DNA from: an uncultured Clostridia bacterium | GTDB lineage: Bacteria > Bacillota_I > Bacilli_A > RFN20 > CAG-288 | DNA: 6,999 nt | Reading direction: 5' to 3' | NCBI GenBank assembly: GCA_900313465.1 | Contig: OMRU01000069.1 | Coordinates: 1 to 6,999 of the forward strand | Shown here: positions 1 to 5,620 of the stretch, one piece after another | Layout: the number at the start of each line of letters is the position of its first letter | Numbering within the stretch: the stretch's first letter is position 1 | Position numbers and translations under genes: made by a program | The notes under the pieces: model-generated | Told to the model about the DNA's origin: nothing | What the model saw: only the letters and a program-made list of their open reading frames with translations | Databases searched by the model: none

Positions 1-476
1 TGATTCTCACGGTCTTGTTAATTCCTCTTAACCGATTTATTGTCGGTCGCGGTTCTGGTCAATGGTACACCATGATCATTCCCTTATTTGTTTCTTCGTT
101 TGCCTACGTGGCAAGAATTGTAGAGCAGTCCTTAGCTGATGTCGATGCCGGAGAGGTGGAAGCCATCCGCTCTCTTGGCGCTAGCGATTGGCAGATCATC
201 AGCAAAGTCATTCTTCCAGAAGCCAAACCATCCTTACTGATGGGTTTTGCAGTTACGCTTGTCAACATCATCGGATACACCTCCTTTGCCTATAACATCG
301 GCGCCGGCGGTTTGATTGCCAACATCTGGTCCTTCTATACCAGACATACCGGTGACTTTTTGACTCAAATATCCTTCTGGATCTTGATTGTTGTCGTCGT
401 TGTCTTAGTGCAGTTAATTCAGGAATTCGGCTTATATCTAGCCAAAAAACTCGATAAAAGGAAAAAATTAAAATGA
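1..476 (+). CDS. metI: Methionine ABC transporter permease MetI, 3' part (5' end outside window)
   Basis: This is the membrane subunit of the MetNIQ importer, which brings methionine across the cytoplasmic membrane using the ATPase MetN. The reading frame is open from base 3, so the TTG at 15 is an internal Leu and not the start; about 157 C-terminal residues are present of the roughly 217 usual for the family. The stretch VARIVEQSL followed by EVEAIRSLGASDWQIISKVILPEA (bases 108-228) matches the permease EAA loop that docks on the ATPase, with the typical G and I-LP spacing. Hydrophobic segments flank it, followed by a YTSFAYNIGAGGL stretch typical of MetI and a last strongly hydrophobic helix (ILIVVVVVLVQL). 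The protein ends in a basic KKLDKRKKLK tail. Its TGA (474-476) overlaps the metQ ATG (473-475). metN is expected upstream, outside the window. Confidence 0.93.
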   Translation, partial: ILTVLLIPLNRFIVGRGSGQWYTMIIPLFVSSFAYVARIVEQSLADVDAGEVEAIRSLGASDWQIISKVILPEAKPSLLMGFAVTLVNIIGYTSFAYNIGAGGLIANIWSFYTRHTGDFLTQISFWILIVVVVVLVQLIQEFGLYLAKKLDKRKKLK

Positions 477-1312
477 AAAATATCAAAGCATTATTACTCA
501 GTGCCGTTTCTCTTGCTGGTTTAGTCTCCTGTGGAGATAACAGTTCTTCTAATGTCATCACCATTGCTGCCAGTGAATCTCCACACGCTTTAGTCTTAGA
601 AAATGCCGTCAAACCATTATTGAAGGAAAAAGGTTATGATCTGAAGGTTACCATCTTGGATTGGACCATTCAGAATGATGGTGTCTACAACAATGATTAC
701 GACGCCAACTATTTCCAGCATCGCCCTTATTTGCAGCAGTTTGATTCCGGTAATGCAACCTATAGTGAAGATTACACCTATAAGAAAGTCTTCCCTGCTG
801 CCGAAGTTCATTTCGAACCGCTCAGAATCTATGCTGGCAAATCCAGTGCAAGTGATTTTGAAGCAAAGAAAACCACAGCCACTTATGAAATCTGTTCTGA
901 TGTGTCAAATGAAATCAGAGCCTTAGATTTACTTGTCGCTAATGGTGTCATCTCTTCTTATGAAACCGATAATAGTGGCAATCCGATCAATCTTCCTTCC
1001 AATATCACTTTAATCGATGAAAACCAGTTGGTCGCCCAGAAGGATGACTATGACTATGCCGTCTTACCTTGCAACACTGCTTTGACTGGTAACCTTACTG
1101 CTGATACTTCCTTACCAGTGGAATCAGGTGACGTAGCTGATTTAAGAGCCAATGTCATTGCTGCCAATGTCAGCAAATTTGCCTCTGACACCACCTATCA
1201 GGAAAAGATCAACGCTCTTGTCGATGCCGTTTTGGATGAGAGTGTTGCTACCTACATCAACAACACCTGGAACAGCGTGATCGTCCCAGTTCAGAAATCC
1301 TTATTGAAGTAA
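473..1312 (+). CDS. metQ: Methionine-binding lipoprotein MetQ (NlpA family), divergent
   Basis: This is the substrate-binding lipoprotein that delivers methionine to MetI. A lipoprotein signal peptide is clear: basic MKNIK, a hydrophobic core, then lipobox LVSC with the modified Cys at residue 20, followed by a Ser/Asn-rich linker. The mature domain carries family landmarks: SPHALVLE (36-43), a GYDLKVTILDWTIQND stretch (54-69), DANYFQHRPYL (77-87) and EPLRIYAGK (115-123). The usual PNDPTNxGRALLLL ligand loop appears as CSDVSNEIRALDLL (141-154), keeping Asn146 and Arg149, and the late conserved Asn of VINGNYA is likely Asn201. The second half is otherwise poorly conserved, so the exact ligand (L-Met, D-Met or another amino acid) is not certain. 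The start overlaps the metI stop, with a weak AAGGA about ten bases upstream, implying translational coupling. Length of 279 residues is normal. A strong terminator follows. Confidence 0.92.
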   Translation: MKNIKALLLSAVSLAGLVSCGDNSSSNVITIAASESPHALVLENAVKPLLKEKGYDLKVTILDWTIQNDGVYNNDYDANYFQHRPYLQQFDSGNATYSEDYTYKKVFPAAEVHFEPLRIYAGKSSASDFEAKKTTATYEICSDVSNEIRALDLLVANGVISSYETDNSGNPINLPSNITLIDENQLVAQKDDYDYAVLPCNTALTGNLTADTSLPVESGDVADLRANVIAANVSKFASDTTYQEKINALVDAVLDESVATYINNTWNSVIVPVQKSLLK

Positions 1313-1320
1313 ATCTATAT

Positions 1321-1350
1321 AAGCTCGATTGCCAAATCGAGCTTTTCTCT
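1321..1350 (+). terminator. Intrinsic terminator of the met operon
   Basis: A perfect 10-bp inverted repeat, AAGCTCGATT (1321-1330) and AATCGAGCTT (1335-1344), has a GCCA loop and is followed by a T-rich run (TTCTCTTT). It lies eight bases after the metQ stop and ends the importer operon. Confidence 0.9.
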
Positions 1351-1384
1351 TTGATTAATTCTTCTTTGTTTTGCCAAAATGTCA

Positions 1385-1390
1385 TAGAAT
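1385..1390 (+). promoter_or_regulatory. Probable -10 box of the DUF523 gene
   Basis: TAGAAT matches the sigma-A -10 consensus at five of six positions and lies nine bases before the ATG at 1400, after the met terminator. No convincing -35 box is seen at 16-18 bp. There is no Shine-Dalgarno sequence between the box and the ATG; only an AGG two bases away. If used, the transcript would begin within a few bases of the start codon. Confidence 0.4.
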
Positions 1391-1399
1391 ATATAGGCT

Positions 1400-1861
1400 A
1401 TGAAAGAAAAAATATTAGTTTCCGCTTGTTTGATCGGTGAGAATTGTCGCTATGATGGCAAAAACACGCTGACAAAAGAAATCCGCGCTTTAGCCAAATA
1501 TTATGATTTGATTCCTATCTGCCCGGAAGTCAGCGGTGGATTAAAGACCCCACGTCATCCTGCCGAAATCGTCAATGGCAAAGTCGTCACTATAAAGGGC
1601 AGAGATGTCAGCGACAACTATCATGATGGCGCCTATTGGGCAAGCAGCATCGTCAGAATGTATCACATCAAATTGGCGATTCTGAAAGAAAGATCACCAA
1701 GCTGTGGTGTTCATCAGATTTATGATGGTTCGTTCTCTGGCAAACTGATTGCCGGTAAAGGAATCACGACAAGAAAACTGGAAAGTCTTGGCGTAAAAGT
1801 CATCAATGAAGATGAAGCCAAAGAATTACTGAAATCACTCGAGGAGAGAAATCCTGCCTAA
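1400..1861 (+). CDS. DUF523 family protein (YbbK/TudS-like, possible Fe-S thiouracil desulfidase)
   Basis: The 153-residue protein is a full-length single-domain DUF523 member. Visible family motifs are VSACLIGENCRYDG (7-20), CPEVSGGLKTPRHPAEI (41-57), LKERSPSCG (95-103) and the late GKGITTRKLESLGVKV segment. The cysteines are Cys10, Cys16, Cys41 and Cys102. In the characterised DUF523 member TudS, three cysteines hold a [4Fe-4S] cluster that removes sulfur from thiouracil; this protein has the cysteine pattern needed for such a cluster. That activity is an inference from the family, since most DUF523 proteins are uncharacterised. The ATG at 1400 fits the usual position just before the VSAC motif. 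The gene has its own -10-like box and no Shine-Dalgarno. It ends in a hairpin and is followed by a tRNA-dihydrouridine synthase, another uracil-acting enzyme. Confidence 0.9.
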   Translation: MKEKILVSACLIGENCRYDGKNTLTKEIRALAKYYDLIPICPEVSGGLKTPRHPAEIVNGKVVTIKGRDVSDNYHDGAYWASSIVRMYHIKLAILKERSPSCGVHQIYDGSFSGKLIAGKGITTRKLESLGVKVINEDEAKELLKSLEERNPA

Positions 1862-1880
1862 GCGCAGGATTTCCTTTATA
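1848..1880 (+). terminator. Hairpin at the end of the DUF523 gene, probable terminator
   Basis: GAAATCCTGC (1848-1857) pairs perfectly with GCAGGATTTC (1864-1873) around a six-base loop, CTAAGC, that contains the stop codon TAA (1859-1861). The following tract, CTTTATATATA, is weak in T, so termination may be partial and some read-through into the dus gene is possible. Confidence 0.6.
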
Positions 1881-1884
1881 TATA
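1879..1884 (+). promoter_or_regulatory. Possible -10 box for the dus gene
   Basis: TATATA lies ten bases before the ATG at 1895, immediately after the DUF523 hairpin. No -35 match or Shine-Dalgarno is visible. AT-rich sequence produces such boxes by chance, so this is weak and rests on the similar arrangement at neighbouring genes. Confidence 0.25.
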
Positions 1885-1894
1885 CCCTCTAGAT

Positions 1895-2835
1895 ATGTCT
1901 TAGCTCCTCTAGCTGGATATACGGACTATTCCTTAAGAAAGCTCAGCGCTGATTATGGTGCTGGACTTGTCTATACGGAAATGGAATCCTGTGAATCTCT
2001 ATATTACAAATCCAAAGCGACACAACAAGATCTAAAGGATACCCATCTAGATAAACAGACAGAAGGTGATACCAAACTCGCCTTGCAGATTTTTGGTGGC
2101 AAGAAAGATATCATCTTAAAATCCGTTCCTCTTTTTGAAGAAAGAGGCAACTATGATTTCTTGGATTTCAACTGCGGTTGTCCTGTTCCTAAAGTAATCA
2201 GACAAAACGCTGGTTCATCCTGGCTAAATCGTCCAGATGAACTAGTCGATCTCATGAAAGAACTAGTTAAGATTTCTTCTAAACCAGTCATCATCAAGAT
2301 GCGTATCGGATTTTCTAACATCATCGATATGGTCTCCTTATGTAAACAATTAGAAGCAGTTGGCGTACAAGCCATCGCTGTTCATGGAAGAACCAGAAGT
2401 GAGTTCTTCTCAGGACCAGTTCATTATGATGTCATTGCCGATATCAAGAAGAATCTATCCATTCCGGTCATTGCCAATGGTGGAATCACTAGTGAAAACT
2501 TCCTTGATGTCTTCCAGAAAACCAACGCCGACGCTTTGATGATTGGCACCAAAGCCTTAGGCTATCCGAAAGTTTTTGAAAATATGTGCCGAATCGAACA
2601 AGGATTAGCACCAAAAGCCGATTCTTTAGAACAACAGATCATCGACTTAAAGAAACATATCGAATATATCTACTCCATCAAAGACGAACGACAGGCTAGC
2701 GGCATCATGCGCTCCGTCTCCGTACACTATATGAAAGGCTTTGAAAACGTAAAGAAATATCGTTTAGCCTTAGTACACTGCGAAAGCAAGCAAAATTATC
2801 TTGACGTATTGAAAAATATGCAAAACGAGCAATAA
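1895..2835 (+). CDS. dus: tRNA-dihydrouridine synthase (Dus), start region disrupted by an apparent frameshift
   Basis: This FMN enzyme uses NADPH to reduce specific uridines in tRNA to dihydrouridine. Conserved parts, numbered from the ATG at 1981, are FNCGCPVPKV with catalytic Cys67 (codon 2179-2181), IIKMRIGF with Lys106, AVHGRTR with His135, IANGGI (165-170) and MIGTKALGYP (187-196), all Dus hallmarks. That ATG gives 284 residues and is too late: in the same frame, bases 1897-1980 encode VLAPLAGYTDYSLRKL and then GAGLVYTE, the conserved FMN-binding start of the family. This frame is open back to a TGA at 1813 but has no ATG, GTG or TTG before 1981. An ATG at 1895 sits where the start should be, yet reads ATG TCT TAG; one extra base between it and TTA (1900) would restore a protein of about 313 residues. 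This means a sequencing error, a real one-base deletion or unusual initiation. The rest looks intact. The subfamily is not resolved. Confidence 0.85.
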
Positions 2836-2849
2836 AATGCTCGTTTTTT
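2822..2849 (+). terminator. Intrinsic terminator of the dus gene, overlapping its last codons
   Basis: AAAACGAGCA (2822-2831) pairs perfectly with TGCTCGTTTT (2838-2847) around the loop ATAAAA, and the T run continues to 2849. The left arm is coding sequence and the stop codon TAA (2833-2835) lies in the loop. Confidence 0.88.
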
Positions 2850-2850
2850 A

Positions 2851-2879
2851 TGTACTTTGCGTGTTTGATTTAGTAAAAT
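2851..2879 (+). promoter_or_regulatory. Candidate promoter of the deoR-pfkB unit
   Basis: TAAAAT (2874-2879) is a good -10 box; TGTACT (2851-2856) sits 17 bp upstream but matches the -35 consensus at only three of six positions. The region follows the dus terminator and leaves a leader of about 20 bases with a normal ribosome binding site. I see no clear inverted repeat that would mark a DeoR-family operator. Confidence 0.4.
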
Positions 2880-2898
2880 AGTGTAGATTTTTTTGTGT

Positions 2899-2904
2899 GA
2901 GGTG
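2899..2904 (+). promoter_or_regulatory. Ribosome binding site of the DeoR-family gene
   Basis: GAGGTG lies five bases before the ATG at 2910 and decides that start. It shows that this genome does use Shine-Dalgarno initiation, in contrast to the neighbouring genes at 1400 and 6634. Confidence 0.75.
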
Positions 2905-2909
2905 CTATT

Positions 2910-3677
2910 ATGGGTCAGAAATCGAGAGATGAAGAGATTCTCAGAATCTTAGAAGAGAGTCCAAGTCAATTCGTTTCTGTCGAATCTCTAGCGGAATATT
3001 TCAAAACAAGTGAATCTACCATCCGCCGAGATTTACAGAGAATGGGACAGGAACATCGATTATTGAGAGTTCACGGTGGTGCAGCCAGTCTGCATTTCTC
3101 CGGCAACTTCAAATTCGATCGAGTCGATAAAGAATATTTAGAACGTGAACGTTCTGAACCAGAAATCAAGAAACAGATTGCCAAACGTGCGGCTCAGTTC
3201 ATCAAGGACGGTTCTTGTGTCTACTTAGATGCTTCTACTACTGTCGCCAGCATGATTTCCTTCTTGCCACAGACCAAGAATACATACTATGTCACGAATT
3301 CACCATTGCTTGCTCAGAAACTGGCTGAGAGAAATCTCACTTGCTATTGTACCGGCGGTGAATTGAAGATCTCTACCAACGCTTTTATCGGATCATATGC
3401 CTTAGACTTCTTAAAGCGTTTCAACTTCGATATGGGGTTCTTTGGAACCAATGGTATTCATCCACAGGCAAAGTTTACTACGCCTGACCCTCAGGAGTGT
3501 GCCATTAAGTCGACTGTCATCACCAAATGTTATTCCGTCTATATCCTCTCGGATAGTACCAAGTTTGATCACATCGCTACCGCAACCTTCTCAGACTTCA
3601 CTCGTCCAATTCTGATCACCGACCATGTCGATGAGAAGTATCGTTCCCTCATCAAGACGGTTGAAGCCAAATACTAA
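2910..3677 (+). CDS. DeoR/GlpR-family transcriptional repressor (FruR/LacR-like)
   Basis: This DNA-binding regulator probably represses its own operon and is released by a sugar phosphate. The N-terminus holds the DeoR winged helix-turn-helix: RDEEILRILEE, then VSVESLAEYF and SESTIRRDL (residues 23-42), and the wing LLRVHGGA (51-58). The C-terminal DeoRC effector domain shows VYLDASTTV (104-112), YVTNSPLLAQKL (127-138), a CTGGELKISTNAFIG stretch (147-161), FDMGFFGTNGI (173-183) and YILSDSTKFD (211-220), which match the sugar-phosphate isomerase-like fold of the family. At 255 residues it is full length. It lies 28 bases before a PfkB kinase gene in the same direction, the fruR-fruK or lacR-lacC type of pairing, which points to a phosphorylated hexose as effector. 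The sugar itself cannot be read from the sequence. Confidence 0.92.
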   Translation: MGQKSRDEEILRILEESPSQFVSVESLAEYFKTSESTIRRDLQRMGQEHRLLRVHGGAASLHFSGNFKFDRVDKEYLERERSEPEIKKQIAKRAAQFIKDGSCVYLDASTTVASMISFLPQTKNTYYVTNSPLLAQKLAERNLTCYCTGGELKISTNAFIGSYALDFLKRFNFDMGFFGTNGIHPQAKFTTPDPQECAIKSTVITKCYSVYILSDSTKFDHIATATFSDFTRPILITDHVDEKYRSLIKTVEAKY

Positions 3678-3689
3678 AGTAATATAAAT

Positions 3690-3695
3690 AGGAGA
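3690..3695 (+). promoter_or_regulatory. Ribosome binding site of the PfkB kinase gene
   Basis: AGGAGA lies ten bases before the ATG at 3706, in the 28-base gap after the regulator gene. It is the best Shine-Dalgarno match in the window and suggests strong translation of the kinase. Confidence 0.8.
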
Positions 3696-3705
3696 TTTAT
3701 ATATA

Positions 3706-4635
3706 ATGATTTACTCATTAACTGTTGCACCAGCCATTGATTATTCCCTCTCAATGGGCGACACCCCAGTCAAGATTGACGGTGTCAATCGTCCAAGAAA
3801 CGACGGTTTCTCTTTAGGAGGTAAAGGTATCACGGTTTCCATGATGCTCAAGAACCTCAAATTAGATTCCACCCCTGTTATCGCAGTCGGTGGCAAAGTC
3901 GGTAAGGACATTCAGGACTTAGTCGATCAGTCATTCGATAAGGCTGTCTATCTTCCCACAATCGGTGATAGCCGTATCGACGTCGTCATCACCGGTTCCA
4001 TCCACGATTTGAGATTCGACCCATCCGCTCCTAAGATTTCCAACGAAGGTTTGACCAAGATGTTCAACTTCTTCCATGACAATCTCAAGAAAGATGATAT
4101 TGTCATCCTCTCTGGTTCCTTAGGCCAGGAAGAAAAGACTCTGTACAGAGACTTGATGAGAAACTACATCAACCCAGTTGGTGCTATCACCATCTTGGAT
4201 ACTGTCGGTATGTGTTTGAACAACGCTTTACCAGAACACCCCTTCATGATCAAGCCAAACGAAGAAGAATTAGCTGATCTTGTCGGTCGTGAAATGCAGA
4301 CCGATGAAGATATCATCATCGGTGGCGAAGAGATGAAGTTAAGAGGTCCAAAGACAGTCTTAGTCACTCTTGGTAAGCGCGGTGCTTATTATTTCGCCGA
4401 AGATGGTCATGTCTATCACTGCACCAATGCTCACGGTACTCAGGTTTCTGCTGTCGGTGCTGGCGACTCCTCTATCGCCGGTTTCATCAAGGGCTTAGCC
4501 GAAGGCAAGTCTATTGAAGAAAGACTTCAGTATTCCATGGCCGCTGGTGGTGCTACCGCCTTTAGTGAACATCTCGGTTCCTATGAACTCTGGGAATCTT
4601 TATTACCACAGATCAAAGTCACTTTGATCAAATAA
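3706..4635 (+). CDS. PfkB-family sugar kinase, 1-phosphofructokinase/tagatose-6-phosphate kinase type
   Basis: This cytoplasmic ATP-dependent kinase most resembles FruK (fructose-1-phosphate to fructose-1,6-bisphosphate) and LacC. At 309 residues it is full length. It opens with MIYSLTVAPAIDY as FruK/LacC do, followed by the first PfkB signature GGKGITVSMMLKNL (38-51), SGSLG (136-140), IKPNEEEL (182-189), VTLGKRGAYYF (220-230) and the second signature VGAGDSSIAGF (250-260) with catalytic Asp254. Departures from the group are visible at the sugar site: the usual TLNPA is TVAPA (Ala8), GKGxN is GKGIT (Thr43) and the RxN strand is RID (Asp92). The substrate may therefore differ, so no gene symbol is given. 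It is co-transcribed with the DeoR-family regulator. Neither a PTS fruA gene nor an aldolase gene follows; the unit ends in a terminator. Confidence 0.85.
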   Translation: MIYSLTVAPAIDYSLSMGDTPVKIDGVNRPRNDGFSLGGKGITVSMMLKNLKLDSTPVIAVGGKVGKDIQDLVDQSFDKAVYLPTIGDSRIDVVITGSIHDLRFDPSAPKISNEGLTKMFNFFHDNLKKDDIVILSGSLGQEEKTLYRDLMRNYINPVGAITILDTVGMCLNNALPEHPFMIKPNEEELADLVGREMQTDEDIIIGGEEMKLRGPKTVLVTLGKRGAYYFAEDGHVYHCTNAHGTQVSAVGAGDSSIAGFIKGLAEGKSIEERLQYSMAAGGATAFSEHLGSYELWESLLPQIKVTLIK

Positions 4636-4650
4636 CAGATTCAAAAACAT

Positions 4651-4684
4651 ACTGGTTGAGAAAAAATGTCTCAACCAGTTTTTT
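4651..4684 (+). terminator. Intrinsic terminator of the deoR-pfkB unit
   Basis: ACTGGTTGAGA (4651-4661) pairs perfectly over 11 bp with TCTCAACCAGT (4669-4679), with loop AAAAATG and a run of six T (4679-4684). It is a clear rightward terminator. Confidence 0.93.
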
Positions 4685-4691
4685 GTTCGAC

Positions 4692-4735
4692 AAAAAAACA
4701 TCCTTTCACCCAATAGCACTATTGGATGAAAGGAT
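4692..4735 (-). terminator. Intrinsic terminator of the leftward exonuclease-epimerase operon
   Basis: The arms 4700-4715 and 4720-4735 form a 16-bp stem with a four-base loop; the only irregular pair is 4709/4726. On the leftward transcript that pair is G-U and on the rightward one C-A, so the hairpin is better for the minus strand. Seven A residues at 4692-4698 become the U run of the leftward RNA. It starts four bases after the epimerase stop and faces the rightward terminator at 4651. Confidence 0.92.
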
Positions 4736-4739
4736 TATT

Positions 4740-5618
4740 CTAATCAGCAATGGTAATGGAATAACTAAAGAAATATTCCTCGTTTGGTTTGATGACCTGA
4801 ACGCCTGGTTTCTGATAGAAATCTTTGTTGGGATTGACATAATCAGGAATGCCATTCCAGGGTTCAATGGCAATGAAATTGCCCCACTCATTACCAGACC
4901 AGAGAGCAAGGTATTTGGCTTTATTCTTGTTCATCGTGATCATAGAGCCATCCTTCTTATGAAGACTGAGTTCTTCAAAATCATCAGCTTTTAAGATGAT
5001 GGTGTTCTTATCCGCAAACAATTCCTTGCTTAAATCGATATGATCTGTTTCCATGAAGTCTTCATCCTCAAGGTTAAAGGAGAATGTCTCTTCTTGTCTG
5101 ATTCTGACTAACTTCAGTTTCTTAGGAAAGGTGATGTAATTTCCTCTGATATCAAAAAAATCTTCTTTCTCAACACCCGGAAGCATAAAGGCTGGATGAC
5201 CACCGACCATAAACGGCATATCTTTCTGATCTTCGTTATAGATATGATAGGAAACAGATAACGTTTTGCCTTCAAGATGATAAACCGCTTCAGCCTTAAA
5301 CTGGAACGGATATCTTTTTAATGTTTCTTGCTCGGAATGGAAAATGATTTTTAAATCCCCATTGTCTTTCTGACACGAACCTGTCATATAACGGATCAAA
5401 CCATGATTCTTGAATTCATATTCTTTTCCAGAGATGGTATAGGTGGAATCCACCAATCTGGCAATCATAGGAAAGATAAAGACATCTTGTCCTTGCCAGG
5501 CCTTTGGGCTTGGCTGATAAAGGTGTTCGATATTCTTCTTTTTTTCGAAGATAGAAGTAAGTGAACCACCTAATTCACTAACGCCGATTCTGAGTTCTTC
5601 ATTTTCAATACTCTGCAT
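4740..5618 (-). CDS. Aldose 1-epimerase family protein (GalM/LacX-like)
   Basis: It belongs to the galactose mutarotase fold, whose members interconvert alpha and beta anomers of free or phosphorylated sugars. The 292-residue length fits the LacX-like branch. Family landmarks are IFPMIARLVDSTYTISGKEY (48-67) leading to KNHGLIR (70-76, His72), VGGHPAFMLP with His141 as the likely catalytic acid, and FIAIEPWNGIPDY (248-260) with Glu252 as the likely catalytic base. No signal peptide is present, so it acts in the cytoplasm. The ATG follows the exonuclease stop by only two bases and has an AGAGGA ribosome site inside the end of that gene, so the two are an operon and probably translationally coupled. 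The partner gives no clue to the sugar. Its nearest sugar-metabolism neighbour is the PfkB kinase, converging from the other side. Confidence 0.88.
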   Translation of the reverse strand: MQSIENEELRIGVSELGGSLTSIFEKKKNIEHLYQPSPKAWQGQDVFIFPMIARLVDSTYTISGKEYEFKNHGLIRYMTGSCQKDNGDLKIIFHSEQETLKRYPFQFKAEAVYHLEGKTLSVSYHIYNEDQKDMPFMVGGHPAFMLPGVEKEDFFDIRGNYITFPKKLKLVRIRQEETFSFNLEDEDFMETDHIDLSKELFADKNTIILKADDFEELSLHKKDGSMITMNKNKAKYLALWSGNEWGNFIAIEPWNGIPDYVNPNKDFYQKPGVQVIKPNEEYFFSYSITIAD

Positions 5619-5620
5619 GA

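Noticed and set aside
268..612. Leftward open frame over the metI-metQ junction
   Set aside because: It is antisense to two clear genes, Arg-rich and without family motifs; a shadow frame.
1895..1903. RF2-like programmed +1 frameshift at TCT TAG
   Set aside because: A +1 shift leads to the wrong frame; the Dus frame requires a -1 shift or an inserted base, and no slippery heptamer or stimulatory structure is evident.
1981..2835. ATG at 1981 as the true start of the dihydrouridine synthase
   Set aside because: It would discard the conserved, in-frame LAPLAGYTD segment that forms the first FMN-binding strand, and no ribosome binding site precedes it.
2836..2909. Operator for the DeoR-family repressor
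   Set aside because: No inverted or direct repeat stands out in the AT-rich region between the terminator and the start codon.
4692..4735. Long inverted repeat as a mobile-element end or attachment site
   Set aside because: The poly-T run on the minus strand, its place right after a stop codon and the G-U pair favouring the leftward RNA make it an ordinary terminator.
4656..4994. Rightward open frame of 112 codons across the terminators and epimerase end
   Set aside because: It begins inside a terminator hairpin, crosses the opposite-facing terminator and is antisense to the well-supported epimerase gene; the product resembles nothing known.
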